Part shown: positions 1 to 6,141 of the stretch, piece after piece
Position numbering within the stretch: the stretch's first letter is position 1
How the letters are laid out: every line of letters starts with the position of its first letter
Source: AC-32 sp035455605
Lineage (GTDB): Bacteria > Actinomycetota > Thermoleophilia > Gaiellales > Gaiellaceae
NCBI GenBank assembly: GCA_035455605.1
Contig: DATIER010000194.1
Span: 1 to 10,433, forward strand
Length of the DNA stretch: 10,433 nucleotides
Direction of reading: 5' to 3'
Made by a program: the position numbers and the translations under genes
The notes under the pieces: generated by a model
What the model was told of the DNA's origin: nothing
The model's database searches: none
Seen by the model: the letters and a program-made list of their open reading frames with translations, nothing else

Positions 1-1
1 G

Positions 2-934
2 CCGGAGCTGCACGGCTTCGCCGGGCCGGAGGACGAGGGCGCGTGGGTGCTCGCCCGCGTCCGCGACCTACGCGCGGAGGGCGTCCCGTACGAGCAGATG
101 GCGGTGCTGATGCGCCTGAACGCGCGCTCGGTCGACTTCGAGGAGCTGTTCGCGGACGCGGAGATCCCGTTCCAGGGCGCGGCGCTGCTCGCCCGCGACG
201 GCGCCCGTCAGCTGCTGAAGGCGCTGCGCGGGGCCGGCTTCGGATCACTAGCGGGCGAGGTGCGGCGGGTCGCGCGGCAGCAGGGGATGGTCGAGCCCGT
301 GCCGGACGGCCTGGGCGAGCGGGAGCTCGTCCGGCAGGCGGACCTCGCGCGCCTCTGCAAGCTGGCCGAGGAGTTCGACGACGGCTTGAAGACCGTCGAG
401 CAGTGGGTGGACTGGCTGCGCGCGCGGTTCGACCACGGTGCGCAGGGAGGCGTCCACCTGCTCACGCTCCACCGCGCGAAGGGGCTCGAGTTCGACGCCG
501 TCTTCCTGCCGCGGGTCGAGGAGAAGGAGCTGCCGTGCAAGCCGGCGCTACGGGTGCCGGCACAAATCGCGGAGGAGCGGCGGCTGCTCTACGTCGGCAT
601 GACACGCGCCCGGAAGCACCTCGCGCTGACGTGGGCCGGCACGCCGAGCCGGTTCCTGGCCGAGCTCGGCGTCGAGACGGCCGTGGCCCCGAGGCCGCAG
701 CGGCGCGAGGCGGAGCCCGACGACCCGACCTACGTCGCCCTGAAGGAGTGGCGCTTGAAGCGCTCGAAGCGCGACGACGTCCCGGCGTACGTCGTCTTCC
801 ACAACTCGACCCTGGCCGAGATCGCAGCGCGCCGCCCGCAGACGATCGCCGAGCTCTCCTCGATACCCGGTGTGGGGCCTGCGAAGCTCGAGCGCTACGG
901 TCGCGACGTACTCGAGGCGCTCGCCGCGGCGTGA
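2..934 (+). CDS. UvrD/PcrA-family ATP-dependent DNA helicase with C-terminal HRDC domain (5' partial)
   Basis: The reading frame is open from base 2, so the gene begins before the window; 310 residues of the C-terminal part are visible. Superfamily 1A helicases unwind DNA 3'-5' in repair and replication. Seen: a motif IV-like stretch (AVLMRLNARS, about residues 33-42) followed by an IPFQG segment; motif V (LTLHRAKGLEFDAVFLP, about 153-169); and motif VI (EERRLLYVGMTRARKHL, about 191-207) with its arginine finger. After a charged linker comes an HRDC-like domain ending in a helix-hairpin-helix-like SIPGVGPAKL. This architecture resembles actinobacterial UvrD2, but the linker lacks the four-cysteine cluster known from mycobacterial UvrD2: only two cysteines are visible, both earlier. 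Subdomain 2B between motifs IV and V is short, roughly 100 residues. The Walker A half lies upstream and is not visible. The family call is firm; orthology to UvrD2 is not. Confidence 0.93.
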   Translation, partial: PELHGFAGPEDEGAWVLARVRDLRAEGVPYEQMAVLMRLNARSVDFEELFADAEIPFQGAALLARDGARQLLKALRGAGFGSLAGEVRRVARQQGMVEPVPDGLGERELVRQADLARLCKLAEEFDDGLKTVEQWVDWLRARFDHGAQGGVHLLTLHRAKGLEFDAVFLPRVEEKELPCKPALRVPAQIAEERRLLYVGMTRARKHLALTWAGTPSRFLAELGVETAVAPRPQRREAEPDDPTYVALKEWRLKRSKRDDVPAYVVFHNSTLAEIAARRPQTIAELSSIPGVGPAKLERYGRDVLEALAAA

Positions 935-966
935 TTGGCGTCCTTCCGCTCGGGTAGTCGAGTCGA

Positions 967-1128
967 GTGGCAACGGAGAAGCAGAAGGCGGCCGCTCGGC
1001 GCAACATCAAGAAGGCGCAGGCCGCGGCCAGGGAGAAGCAGACGCTGAAGCAGCTGCCGAAGAGCACGAGGACAGCCCTCGGCAAGCAGGGCGCCAAGGC
1101 GGCGGCAGCGAAGCGCCGCTCCTCCTAG
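967..1128 (+). CDS. Small Lys/Ala-rich basic protein (53 aa), function unknown
   Basis: This short frame begins with GTG 32 bases after the helicase stop and ends at TAG. An in-frame TAG at 955-957 excludes any earlier start, so GTG 967 is the only sensible start; no clear SD precedes it. The product has about ten Lys and six Arg against two Glu, no hydrophobic segment and no cysteine. It has an N-terminal Lys/Ala helix-like half, a central LPKSTRTALGKQG segment and an Arg/Ser tail. This composition would suit nucleic-acid binding, such as a nucleoid or RNA-associated protein, but that is inference. I do not recognise a named family. Its stop lies inside the CTAG at 1125-1128 that also provides the stop of the convergent gene, which argues that both ends are real. 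Confidence 0.68.
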   Translation: MATEKQKAAARRNIKKAQAAAREKQTLKQLPKSTRTALGKQGAKAAAAKRRSS

Positions 1129-2135
1129 TCGTCGCGCGCCGACAGCAGCAACTCGAGCATTGCCGCCGGGTCGCGCCTGACGCGTTCGCGCACGCCCTCG
1201 CGCTTGTGCAGGTCGAGCGCGCGGGGGTCGGAGAGCGGGATCAGCCGGCCCTCGCGGATCAGCAGCTCGTCCACGCCGCCGAGGCGCCCGCCGTAGGTCG
1301 TGTAGACCGGCGTGCCGAGCGCGACCGCCTCGCGGTTCATCGTCCCGCCGGCCGAGACGACGACGTCGGCGAACCCGATCAGGCTCTGGCCGTCGACCGC
1401 GCGCTCCGGCACCTGCACGGACGGCAGGCCGAGGCCGCGGACGAAGTCTCGCTGCTCCGGCGTCCTGGGGAGCACGATCGCGTCGACCGACTCGTTCCGC
1501 CCGAGATGGTCGAGCACCTGCGGAAAGAGCGGGTTCGAGCGGCGGTGGTAGAGCGAGACGTCCGGCGGCGTGCGCACGACGACGAGCGTCCGCGCAGGAT
1601 CGACCTCGAACGGCCGGAGCGCGAGTGGGTCGGGCTCGAAGTCGGCCAGGTAGTACTCCTCCTTCAGCCCGGGGTACTGCACGAGCTTCGGCGGGCGCGC
1701 GCCGTAGCGCTCGAGCCGCTGCGGCGGGATCGCATCCGGGACGACGACGCGCGTGGCGGCGCGGCAGCCGAGCTGGTGCTGCAGCCAGGCGAACTCGTAG
1801 TCGAACGTGGTCGCGCTCGGGATCCCGAGCCGGCGGGCGGTCATCGTCAGCTCGTGCGAGCCGTGCGCGAGGGCGACGTCGAACTCGCGGCCGCGCGCCC
1901 AGCGGCGCAGGTCGTGCAGGCGGGAGGTCAGCGAGCGGAACTTGCCCACGCGGGAGCGCCCGCCGTGGCGGCCGAGGACGTCGGCCTCGATCCCGTGCAG
2001 CTCCAGCAGCTGCACCGTCTGCGCGTAGTCGCGTGCCGTGACCTCGACCGTGTCGCCGCGCCCGCGCATGAGCTCCAGCAGCGGCCGGAAGACCAGCACG
2101 TGGGCCGGCGCCGTGATGTCGACCCAGACCCTCAG
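1125..2135 (-). CDS. DUF354-family predicted glycosyltransferase
   Basis: The protein (336 aa from the chosen start) matches the DUF354 family of GT-B-like predicted glycosyltransferases, known from archaeal and bacterial polysaccharide loci but biochemically uncharacterised. Seen: the N-terminal signature RVWVDITAPAHVLVFRPL, then TARDYAQTVQLLELHGI, HGGRSRVGK, and the conserved AHGSHE...FDYEFA region. In the C-terminal half, VVSAGGTMNREAVALGTPVYT resembles the nucleotide-sugar-binding part of GT-B enzymes. Start choice: the family begins exactly at RVWVDI. No ATG, GTG or TTG lies there, and the first internal GTG (His-Val-Leu) would remove strand 1. CTG at 2135-2133 fits: it overlaps the upstream TGA as CTGA and follows GGTGG by 7 nt. 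A longer frame reaches 2225 but runs through the ASCH gene. It is the last gene of the operon and probably acts in the cytoplasm on a lipid-linked glycan. Confidence 0.88.
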   Translation of the reverse strand: MRVWVDITAPAHVLVFRPLLELMRGRGDTVEVTARDYAQTVQLLELHGIEADVLGRHGGRSRVGKFRSLTSRLHDLRRWARGREFDVALAHGSHELTMTARRLGIPSATTFDYEFAWLQHQLGCRAATRVVVPDAIPPQRLERYGARPPKLVQYPGLKEEYYLADFEPDPLALRPFEVDPARTLVVVRTPPDVSLYHRRSNPLFPQVLDHLGRNESVDAIVLPRTPEQRDFVRGLGLPSVQVPERAVDGQSLIGFADVVVSAGGTMNREAVALGTPVYTTYGGRLGGVDELLIREGRLIPLSDPRALDLHKREGVRERVRRDPAAMLELLLSARDD

Positions 2136-2500
2136 AGTCGTTCCACCAGCCGGAAGCGAACGGCGACGATCTGCGTGTCGTGCGTCAGCGGCTGCTCGAA
2201 GAAGCGCTCGTGCGCCTCGCGCCACTCCTCGACCGACTCGAAGCCCTCGCCTTCGTCGCGCGCGAACCGGAGGTCGATCTCCCTCGCGGGCACGACCCGC
2301 ACCTCGGTCAGCTCGACGATGCCGACCGGCTCGTCGTCGAAACCGAGCAGCAGGCAGCGGTCGCCCGGCCGGCCGTGCGGGTCGTCGGGGTCGAACAGGC
2401 CCGCGGTCGCCGTCTTCTCGCCGCGGAGCACCGCGTCGACGAGCTGTCGCCGGAGGTCGGTGCCCGGCCAGCCGAGCTCGAGCGGCGGCCCGTCGCTCAG
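2132..2500 (-). CDS. ASCH-domain protein
   Basis: The 122-residue product has the ASCH (PUA-like beta-barrel) fold signature: GEKTATAGL (about residues 27-35), a PGDRCLLLGFDDEPVGIVELTEV strand pair (about 45-67), and the C-terminal EGEGFESVEEWREAHERFF helix (about 84-101) followed by a final RFRLV strand. ASCH proteins bind RNA, and some bacterial members are reported to have ribonuclease activity. The substrate here is unknown. Start: the family domain begins soon after the asnB stop, and the only in-frame candidate is CTG at 2500-2498. It overlaps the asnB TGA as CTGA and is preceded by GGAGG with a 10-nt spacer, a good SD distance. The next GTG (in DAVL) would delete part of the domain. 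The frame stays open upstream through asnB by chance, so an automatic start could be placed far too early. Its place inside a glycan operon is unexplained. Confidence 0.86.
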   Translation of the reverse strand: MSDGPPLELGWPGTDLRRQLVDAVLRGEKTATAGLFDPDDPHGRPGDRCLLLGFDDEPVGIVELTEVRVVPAREIDLRFARDEGEGFESVEEWREAHERFFEQPLTHDTQIVAVRFRLVERL

Positions 2501-4386
2501 CTCGCGATCGCCTCCAGCCGCGGCTCGCGGAGGGCGCCCGGCTCGCGCTCGACGTGGCGCTCGTGCCAGAGGGTGAAGGCGAGCAGGCCCCAGAGCTGAC
2601 GCGAGAGATCCTCCTCGCCGCGCACGTGCCGGTCGATCACCCGCTGCACGGCCTGCGGCTCGAAGAAGCCCTGCCGCCGCAGCGTCTCGCCGCTCAGCGT
2701 CTCGCGGGCGAACGGCTCGAGCTCGCCGCGCAGCCACGCCGCCGCCGGGATCGAGAAGCCGCGCTTCTTGCCGCGGACGACCTGCTCCGGGATGAGCGGC
2801 GCCACGGCCTTCCGCAGCAGCACCTTCTTGCGGAAGCCGCGGACGCGCTGGCGCGCGGGCAGCGAGAACGCGAAGCTCGTCACGACCGGGTCGAGGAAGG
2901 GCACGCGCGCCTCGAGCGAGTGCGCCATCGAGGCGCGGTCGGTCTTCACCAGCAGGTCGTCGACGAGGTAGATGCCGAGGTCGACGTCCTGCAGCCGCGC
3001 GAGCAGCTCGGCGCCCTCGGTCTCGGCGAACCGCTCGCGGTACAGGTCGACCGGGTCGAAGCCGTGGCGGCGGCCGGTCAGCTCGGCGCGGGCGTCGGCC
3101 GAAAAGATCTCTTTCCAGGCGTGGTGCCGCTCGAGCGGCTGCAAATCCGCGCCGCGGACGAAGCGTTTCGCCTTGTAGTCGAAGCTCGCGCGGGCGCTCG
3201 AGCTCGGCAGCCGCTCGACGAGCGGTCGCGCGAGACCGGCCAGGCCGCCGACGCGCTGCGCGAGCAGGTCGGCGACGTAGGTGTAGTACCCGCCGAAGAG
3301 CTCGTCGCCGCCCTCGCCGGAGAGCGCGACCTTGACGTCCTGCGCCGCGAGCTGCGAAACGAGGTACGTCGGCAGCGCCGACGAGTCGGCGAACGGCTCG
3401 TCGAAGGCGTCGGCCAGCGCCGGCAGGAGCAGCGCCGCGTCCGGTCGTAGCACGAGCTCGCGGTGGCGCGTGCCGTACCGCTCGGCGACGAGCCGCGCGT
3501 CGGCGAGCTCGTCGAACGAGCGCTCCTCGAAGCCGATCGAGAACGTCCGCAGCGGCTCGCCCGTCTCCTGCGCCGCGAGCGCCGCCAGCGCAGAGGAGTC
3601 GATCCCGCCGGAGAGCAGCACGCCGACGGGCACGTCCGCTAGCAGGTGCGCGCGCACCGAGTCGCGCAGCCGGCCGCGCAGCTCCTCGACGAGCTCTGCC
3701 TCGTCGTCCTCGCGGAGCTCGCCCGCGGCCACCGGCGCGGGTCGTGCGTACCGCTCGAGGCGCGTCCGCCCGTCCTCCCAGACCAGCAGGTGGCCCGGAG
3801 GGAGCTTGCGCGCCTCGCGGAAGATCGTCAGCGGCGCCGGGATCGCGTTGAACGCGAGGAACGCCTCGAGCGCGTCGAGGTCGATCTCTCCGCGCGGGAG
3901 CGAGCGCAGCTCGGAGGCGAACTCGAGCCCGTGGCCGTCGGGACGGTAGTAAAGCGGCTTGATGCCGTAGCGGTCGCGGGCGAGCACGAGCCGCTGCCGC
4001 GGCGCGTCCCAGAGCGCGACCGCGAACATTCCGCGCAGCCGCCGCGCGAACGCCTCGCCTTCCTGCTCGTAGAGGTGCACGAGCACCTCCGTGTCGCAGC
4101 TCGTGCGGAAGCGGTGCCCCGCCCGCTCGAGCTCCGTGCGCAGCTCGGGGTAGTTGTAGAGCTCGCCGTTCTGGACGACCGTGACCGTGCCGTCCTCGTT
4201 GGCGATCGGCTGGTCGCCGCCGGCGAGGTCGATGATCGCGAGGCGCCGGGCCGCGAGGCCGACGGGCCCGTCGAGGAAGGTGCCGTCGCTGTCGGGGCCG
4301 CGGTGGACGAGCTTCGCGCTCATCCGCGCGAGGCGCTCGGCGTCGGCAGGGCCGCTCGCCGAGACGATGCCGCAGATGCCGCACAT
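2497..4386 (-). CDS. asnB: Asparagine synthetase (glutamine-hydrolysing), AsnB family
   Basis: The 629-aa enzyme transfers glutamine-derived ammonia to an ATP-activated carboxylate, usually aspartate to asparagine. The ATG at 4386-4384 is fixed by MCGICGIV, in which Cys2 becomes the N-terminal nucleophile after Met removal; the longer frame upstream is not used. The N-terminal class II glutaminase domain (about 2-200) shows Arg48, NGE at 73-75 and Asp98. The synthetase domain has the PP-loop SGGIDSS (259-265) and the conserved SGEGGDELFGGY. Length and motif set are complete. It starts 11 bases after the sugar transferase stop, and its own stop overlaps the ASCH start. Because it lies in a glycan operon, it may instead be an AsnB-like sugar or polysaccharide amidotransferase, as in some O-antigen clusters. 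Sequence motifs alone do not separate the two roles. Confidence 0.95.
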   Translation of the reverse strand: MCGICGIVSASGPADAERLARMSAKLVHRGPDSDGTFLDGPVGLAARRLAIIDLAGGDQPIANEDGTVTVVQNGELYNYPELRTELERAGHRFRTSCDTEVLVHLYEQEGEAFARRLRGMFAVALWDAPRQRLVLARDRYGIKPLYYRPDGHGLEFASELRSLPRGEIDLDALEAFLAFNAIPAPLTIFREARKLPPGHLLVWEDGRTRLERYARPAPVAAGELREDDEAELVEELRGRLRDSVRAHLLADVPVGVLLSGGIDSSALAALAAQETGEPLRTFSIGFEERSFDELADARLVAERYGTRHRELVLRPDAALLLPALADAFDEPFADSSALPTYLVSQLAAQDVKVALSGEGGDELFGGYYTYVADLLAQRVGGLAGLARPLVERLPSSSARASFDYKAKRFVRGADLQPLERHHAWKEIFSADARAELTGRRHGFDPVDLYRERFAETEGAELLARLQDVDLGIYLVDDLLVKTDRASMAHSLEARVPFLDPVVTSFAFSLPARQRVRGFRKKVLLRKAVAPLIPEQVVRGKKRGFSIPAAAWLRGELEPFARETLSGETLRRQGFFEPQAVQRVIDRHVRGEEDLSRQLWGLLAFTLWHERHVEREPGALREPRLEAIAS

Positions 4387-4397
4387 GGCCGCCGAGT

Positions 4398-5084
4398 CTA
4401 GTAGTCGCCCTTGACCAGGCTTCGCAGCGTCTGGCCGAGGATGCGGACGGCGGTCGCGACGAGCGTGCGCAGGTAGAGCGGCACCGAGCGGTCGGCGATC
4501 CACTCGAGGTCGTGGGCGAGCTTCTCGGCCATCGACGTCTCGTAGCCGCGCCGCACCTGCGCGAACCCGGTCAGGCCGGGCCGGACGACGAGGCGCTGCC
4601 AGTACGCGGGCAGCTCGGACGCGAGCTGCTCGAAGAAGCGTGGACGGATCGGGCGCGGCCCGACGAGGCTCATGTCGCCGCGGAGCACGTTCCAGAGCTG
4701 CGGCAGCTCGTCGAGCTGCGCCGCGCGGAGGCGGCGGCCGAGGGGGGTGGTCTCCTCGCGGGTGCGCTGCACGAGCTCCTCGCCGAGGTATGGCCCGAGC
4801 CGCTCCTCCGCCCCGCGTCGGAGCGTGCGGAACTTGAGCATCTGGAAGATCCGCCCGTCGCGGCCGACGCGCTCGCCGCGGTAGAGGAGCGGACGCCCGC
4901 TCGTCAGCACCAGGCCGAGGGCGATGAGGCCGATCAACGGCGAGAGGAGGAGCAGGAAGAAGCCGGCGATGACGACGTCGAGCGTGCGCAGCTCGAGGTC
5001 GACGCGGCGCTTGGGCGACCCGCGGACGAGCGTCGAGAAGCGCTCGACGAACGAGTCGCTCGGCCTCGGCTGCGGAGCGGCCAC
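4398..5084 (-). CDS. Bacterial sugar transferase (monotopic undecaprenyl-phosphate phosphoglycosyltransferase)
   Basis: The 228-aa protein belongs to the PglC/WcaJ-type family that moves a sugar-1-phosphate from a nucleotide sugar to undecaprenyl phosphate, the first membrane step of glycan assembly. Seen: a basic N-terminal stretch; one hydrophobic segment at about residues 37-61 containing the Ser-Pro break (48-49) typical of the re-entrant helix; LKFRTL (84-88); the catalytic Asp-Glu dyad in LDELPQLWNVLRGDMSLVGPRP (D125, E126); and a VRPGLTGFAQV segment. It is the short form, without the multi-pass N-terminal half of WbaP/WcaJ. The GTG start at 5084 has no SD, but TAGCAT lies 7 nt upstream, suggesting leaderless translation. 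It is the first gene of the four-gene minus-strand operon. The donor sugar cannot be read from sequence. Confidence 0.93.
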   Translation of the reverse strand: MAAPQPRPSDSFVERFSTLVRGSPKRRVDLELRTLDVVIAGFFLLLLSPLIGLIALGLVLTSGRPLLYRGERVGRDGRIFQMLKFRTLRRGAEERLGPYLGEELVQRTREETTPLGRRLRAAQLDELPQLWNVLRGDMSLVGPRPIRPRFFEQLASELPAYWQRLVVRPGLTGFAQVRRGYETSMAEKLAHDLEWIADRSVPLYLRTLVATAVRILGQTLRSLVKGDY

Positions 5085-5091
5085 GAGAGAG

Positions 5092-5097
5092 ATGCTA
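5092..5097 (-). promoter_or_regulatory. Putative -10 element (TAGCAT) for a leaderless sugar transferase transcript
   Basis: On the minus strand TAGCAT matches the actinobacterial -10 pattern TANNNT and is separated by exactly 7 nt (CTCTCTC) from the GTG at 5084. That would place transcription initiation at or next to the start codon. No SD is present in the spacer. No good -35 hexamer is seen at the usual 17-18 nt distance (TCGGCG is there). Confidence 0.45.
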
Positions 5098-5105
5098 GAG
5101 CGTTC

Positions 5106-5120
5106 TCGGCGGCTCGCCGA
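5106..5120. promoter_or_regulatory. Inverted repeat TCGGCG-N3-CGCCGA, candidate operator
   Basis: A perfect 6-bp inverted repeat with a 3-base centre. It lies roughly 22-36 bp upstream of the sugar transferase GTG, that is, between or over the expected -35 and -10 positions of that promoter. A repressor bound here would block it. A short RNA hairpin is the alternative, but the repeat would lie upstream of the transcript if that transcript is leaderless. Confidence 0.3.
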
Positions 5121-5190
5121 CCCCCTGCAAACGCCTCCGCTCCCGGGGCACCCCTAACCCACCACCCAGCCGCGATCGTAACGAGGAAAT

Positions 5191-5220
5191 TCGCGCCGAT
5201 GTGCAACGGAATCGTGCCGA
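5191..5220 (+). repeat. Paired direct repeat TCGCGCCGA / TCGTGCCGA, 21 bp apart
   Basis: The copies at 5191-5199 and 5212-5220 agree at 8 of 9 positions and are offset by 21 bp, about two helical turns. They lie 31-60 bp upstream of the lysR start, where an activator or autoregulator would bind. High GC makes chance partly plausible. Confidence 0.3.
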
Positions 5221-5237
5221 AAGTGTGACTACGACGG

Positions 5238-5252
5238 ATAAGCTCACCTTAT
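5238..5252 (+). promoter_or_regulatory. LysR-type box ATAAG-N5-CTTAT overlapping the lysR start codon
   Basis: A perfect 5-bp inverted repeat with a 5-base centre satisfies the LysR-family T-N11-A rule (T5239, A5251). Its right arm includes the first two bases of the ATG at 5251. The position suggests autorepression. The same bases contain TAAGCT (5239-5244), a TANNNT match 6 nt before the ATG, so the site may overlap a leaderless -10 element. Confidence 0.5.
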
Positions 5253-6141
5253 GGACACGCGTCAGCTCGCTGCGTTCTGCGCGGTCGTGGAGCGGAAGAG
5301 CTTCTCGCAGGCCGCCGAGCGCCTCGGCGTCACGCAGCCGGCCGTCAGCCTCCAGGTGCGCTCGCTCGAGAAGCGTCTCGGCCGCAAGCTGCTCGACCGC
5401 TCCGGCCGGCGGGTCGAGCCCACGGAGGCGGGCCTCGCGCTCTACCGCGGGGCGCAACGGATGCTGCAGCTCGAGGAGCAGCTGGTCGAGGAGCTCCAGG
5501 CGGGTGCGGGCGGCGAGCTCGCCGGCACGCTCGCGGTCGGCGCCTCGACCGGCCCGGGCAGCACCGTCGTCCCGGTACTGCTCTGCGAGTTCCAGCGCGC
5601 GAACCCGGGTGTTGCGGTCTCGCTCTCGATCTCCGACACGCAGTCGGTCGTCGACCGGGTCGCCGAGCGTGAGCTCGAGCTCGGCGTCGTCGGTGCCGCG
5701 CGCCGCCACCGTGGGGTCGTCTTCGAGCCCTTCTTCCGGGACGAGGTGGTTCTCGCCGTCCCCGCGACGCACCGCTTCGCCGGCCGCACGATCGTCCTCG
5801 ACGACCTGCGTGAGGAGCCGCTGATCGTGATGCAGGAGGGTGCCGGCGTGCGGCAGGTGATCGAGGACGAGCTGCGCGCGGCCGGCACGCGGCTGCGCGA
5901 CCTCGAGCCGCGCCTCGAGCTCGGCCTGCAGGAATCGGTCAAGGCCGCGGTCAGCGCCGGCTACGGCGTCAGCTTCATCTCGCGCGCCGCCATCGAGGCC
6001 GACCTCGCCGCCGGCACGCTCGCGACCGCGCGCGTGCGAGGCCTCGATCCCGCTCGAGAGATCTCGCTCGTCCGGTCGGCCGGCCGCTCGCCGACGCGTG
6101 CGGCCGAGGCGTTTCTCGCGTTCGCGCGGGAGCGGCTGTGA
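5251..6141 (+). CDS. LysR-family transcriptional regulator
   Basis: The 296-aa protein has the standard LysR length and plan. Residues 1-60 form the winged helix-turn-helix, with the family signature FSQAAERLGVTQPAVSLQVRSLEKRLG and LLDRSGRRVEPTEAG. A linker helix follows to about 85, then a periplasmic-binding-protein-like effector domain from about 92. That domain, with GTLAVGAST, VVDRVAERELELGVVG and AVSAGYGVSFISRAA, looks closest to the CysL-like subgroup, but the effector cannot be named. ATG 5251 is the natural family start; no strong SD precedes it. Its TGA overlaps the GTG of the next gene (GTGA, 6138-6141), so regulator and reductase are translated together, and the reductase pathway is the likely target. 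A palindromic LysR box overlaps the start codon, which points to autoregulation. Confidence 0.94.
   Translation: MDTRQLAAFCAVVERKSFSQAAERLGVTQPAVSLQVRSLEKRLGRKLLDRSGRRVEPTEAGLALYRGAQRMLQLEEQLVEELQAGAGGELAGTLAVGASTGPGSTVVPVLLCEFQRANPGVAVSLSISDTQSVVDRVAERELELGVVGAARRHRGVVFEPFFRDEVVLAVPATHRFAGRTIVLDDLREEPLIVMQEGAGVRQVIEDELRAAGTRLRDLEPRLELGLQESVKAAVSAGYGVSFISRAAIEADLAAGTLATARVRGLDPAREISLVRSAGRSPTRAAEAFLAFARERL

Noticed and set aside
870..2576. Long plus-strand open frame of 568 codons
   Set aside because: It runs antisense to DUF354 and ASCH, is biased to Arg/Ala/Glu/Val, crosses the end of the helicase gene and the 53-codon gene, and contains no recognisable domain. Typical of GC-rich antisense frames.
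2132..4384. A single 750-codon minus-strand frame that would join the ASCH domain to a long N-terminal extension
   Set aside because: The extension is a shadow frame of asnB: it is Arg/Ala/Pro-rich low-complexity sequence with no family motif, while asnB in the other frame has every catalytic residue. Only the last 122 codons are a real gene.
5125..5130. TTGCAG on the minus strand as a -35 element for the sugar transferase promoter
   Set aside because: It resembles TTGACA but lies 27 bp from the TAGCAT -10, too far for a sigma70-type promoter.
5095..5772. Minus-strand frame overlapping the LysR start and the divergent promoter
   Set aside because: It is antisense to the LysR helix-turn-helix domain, has low-complexity composition, and would occupy the regulatory region.
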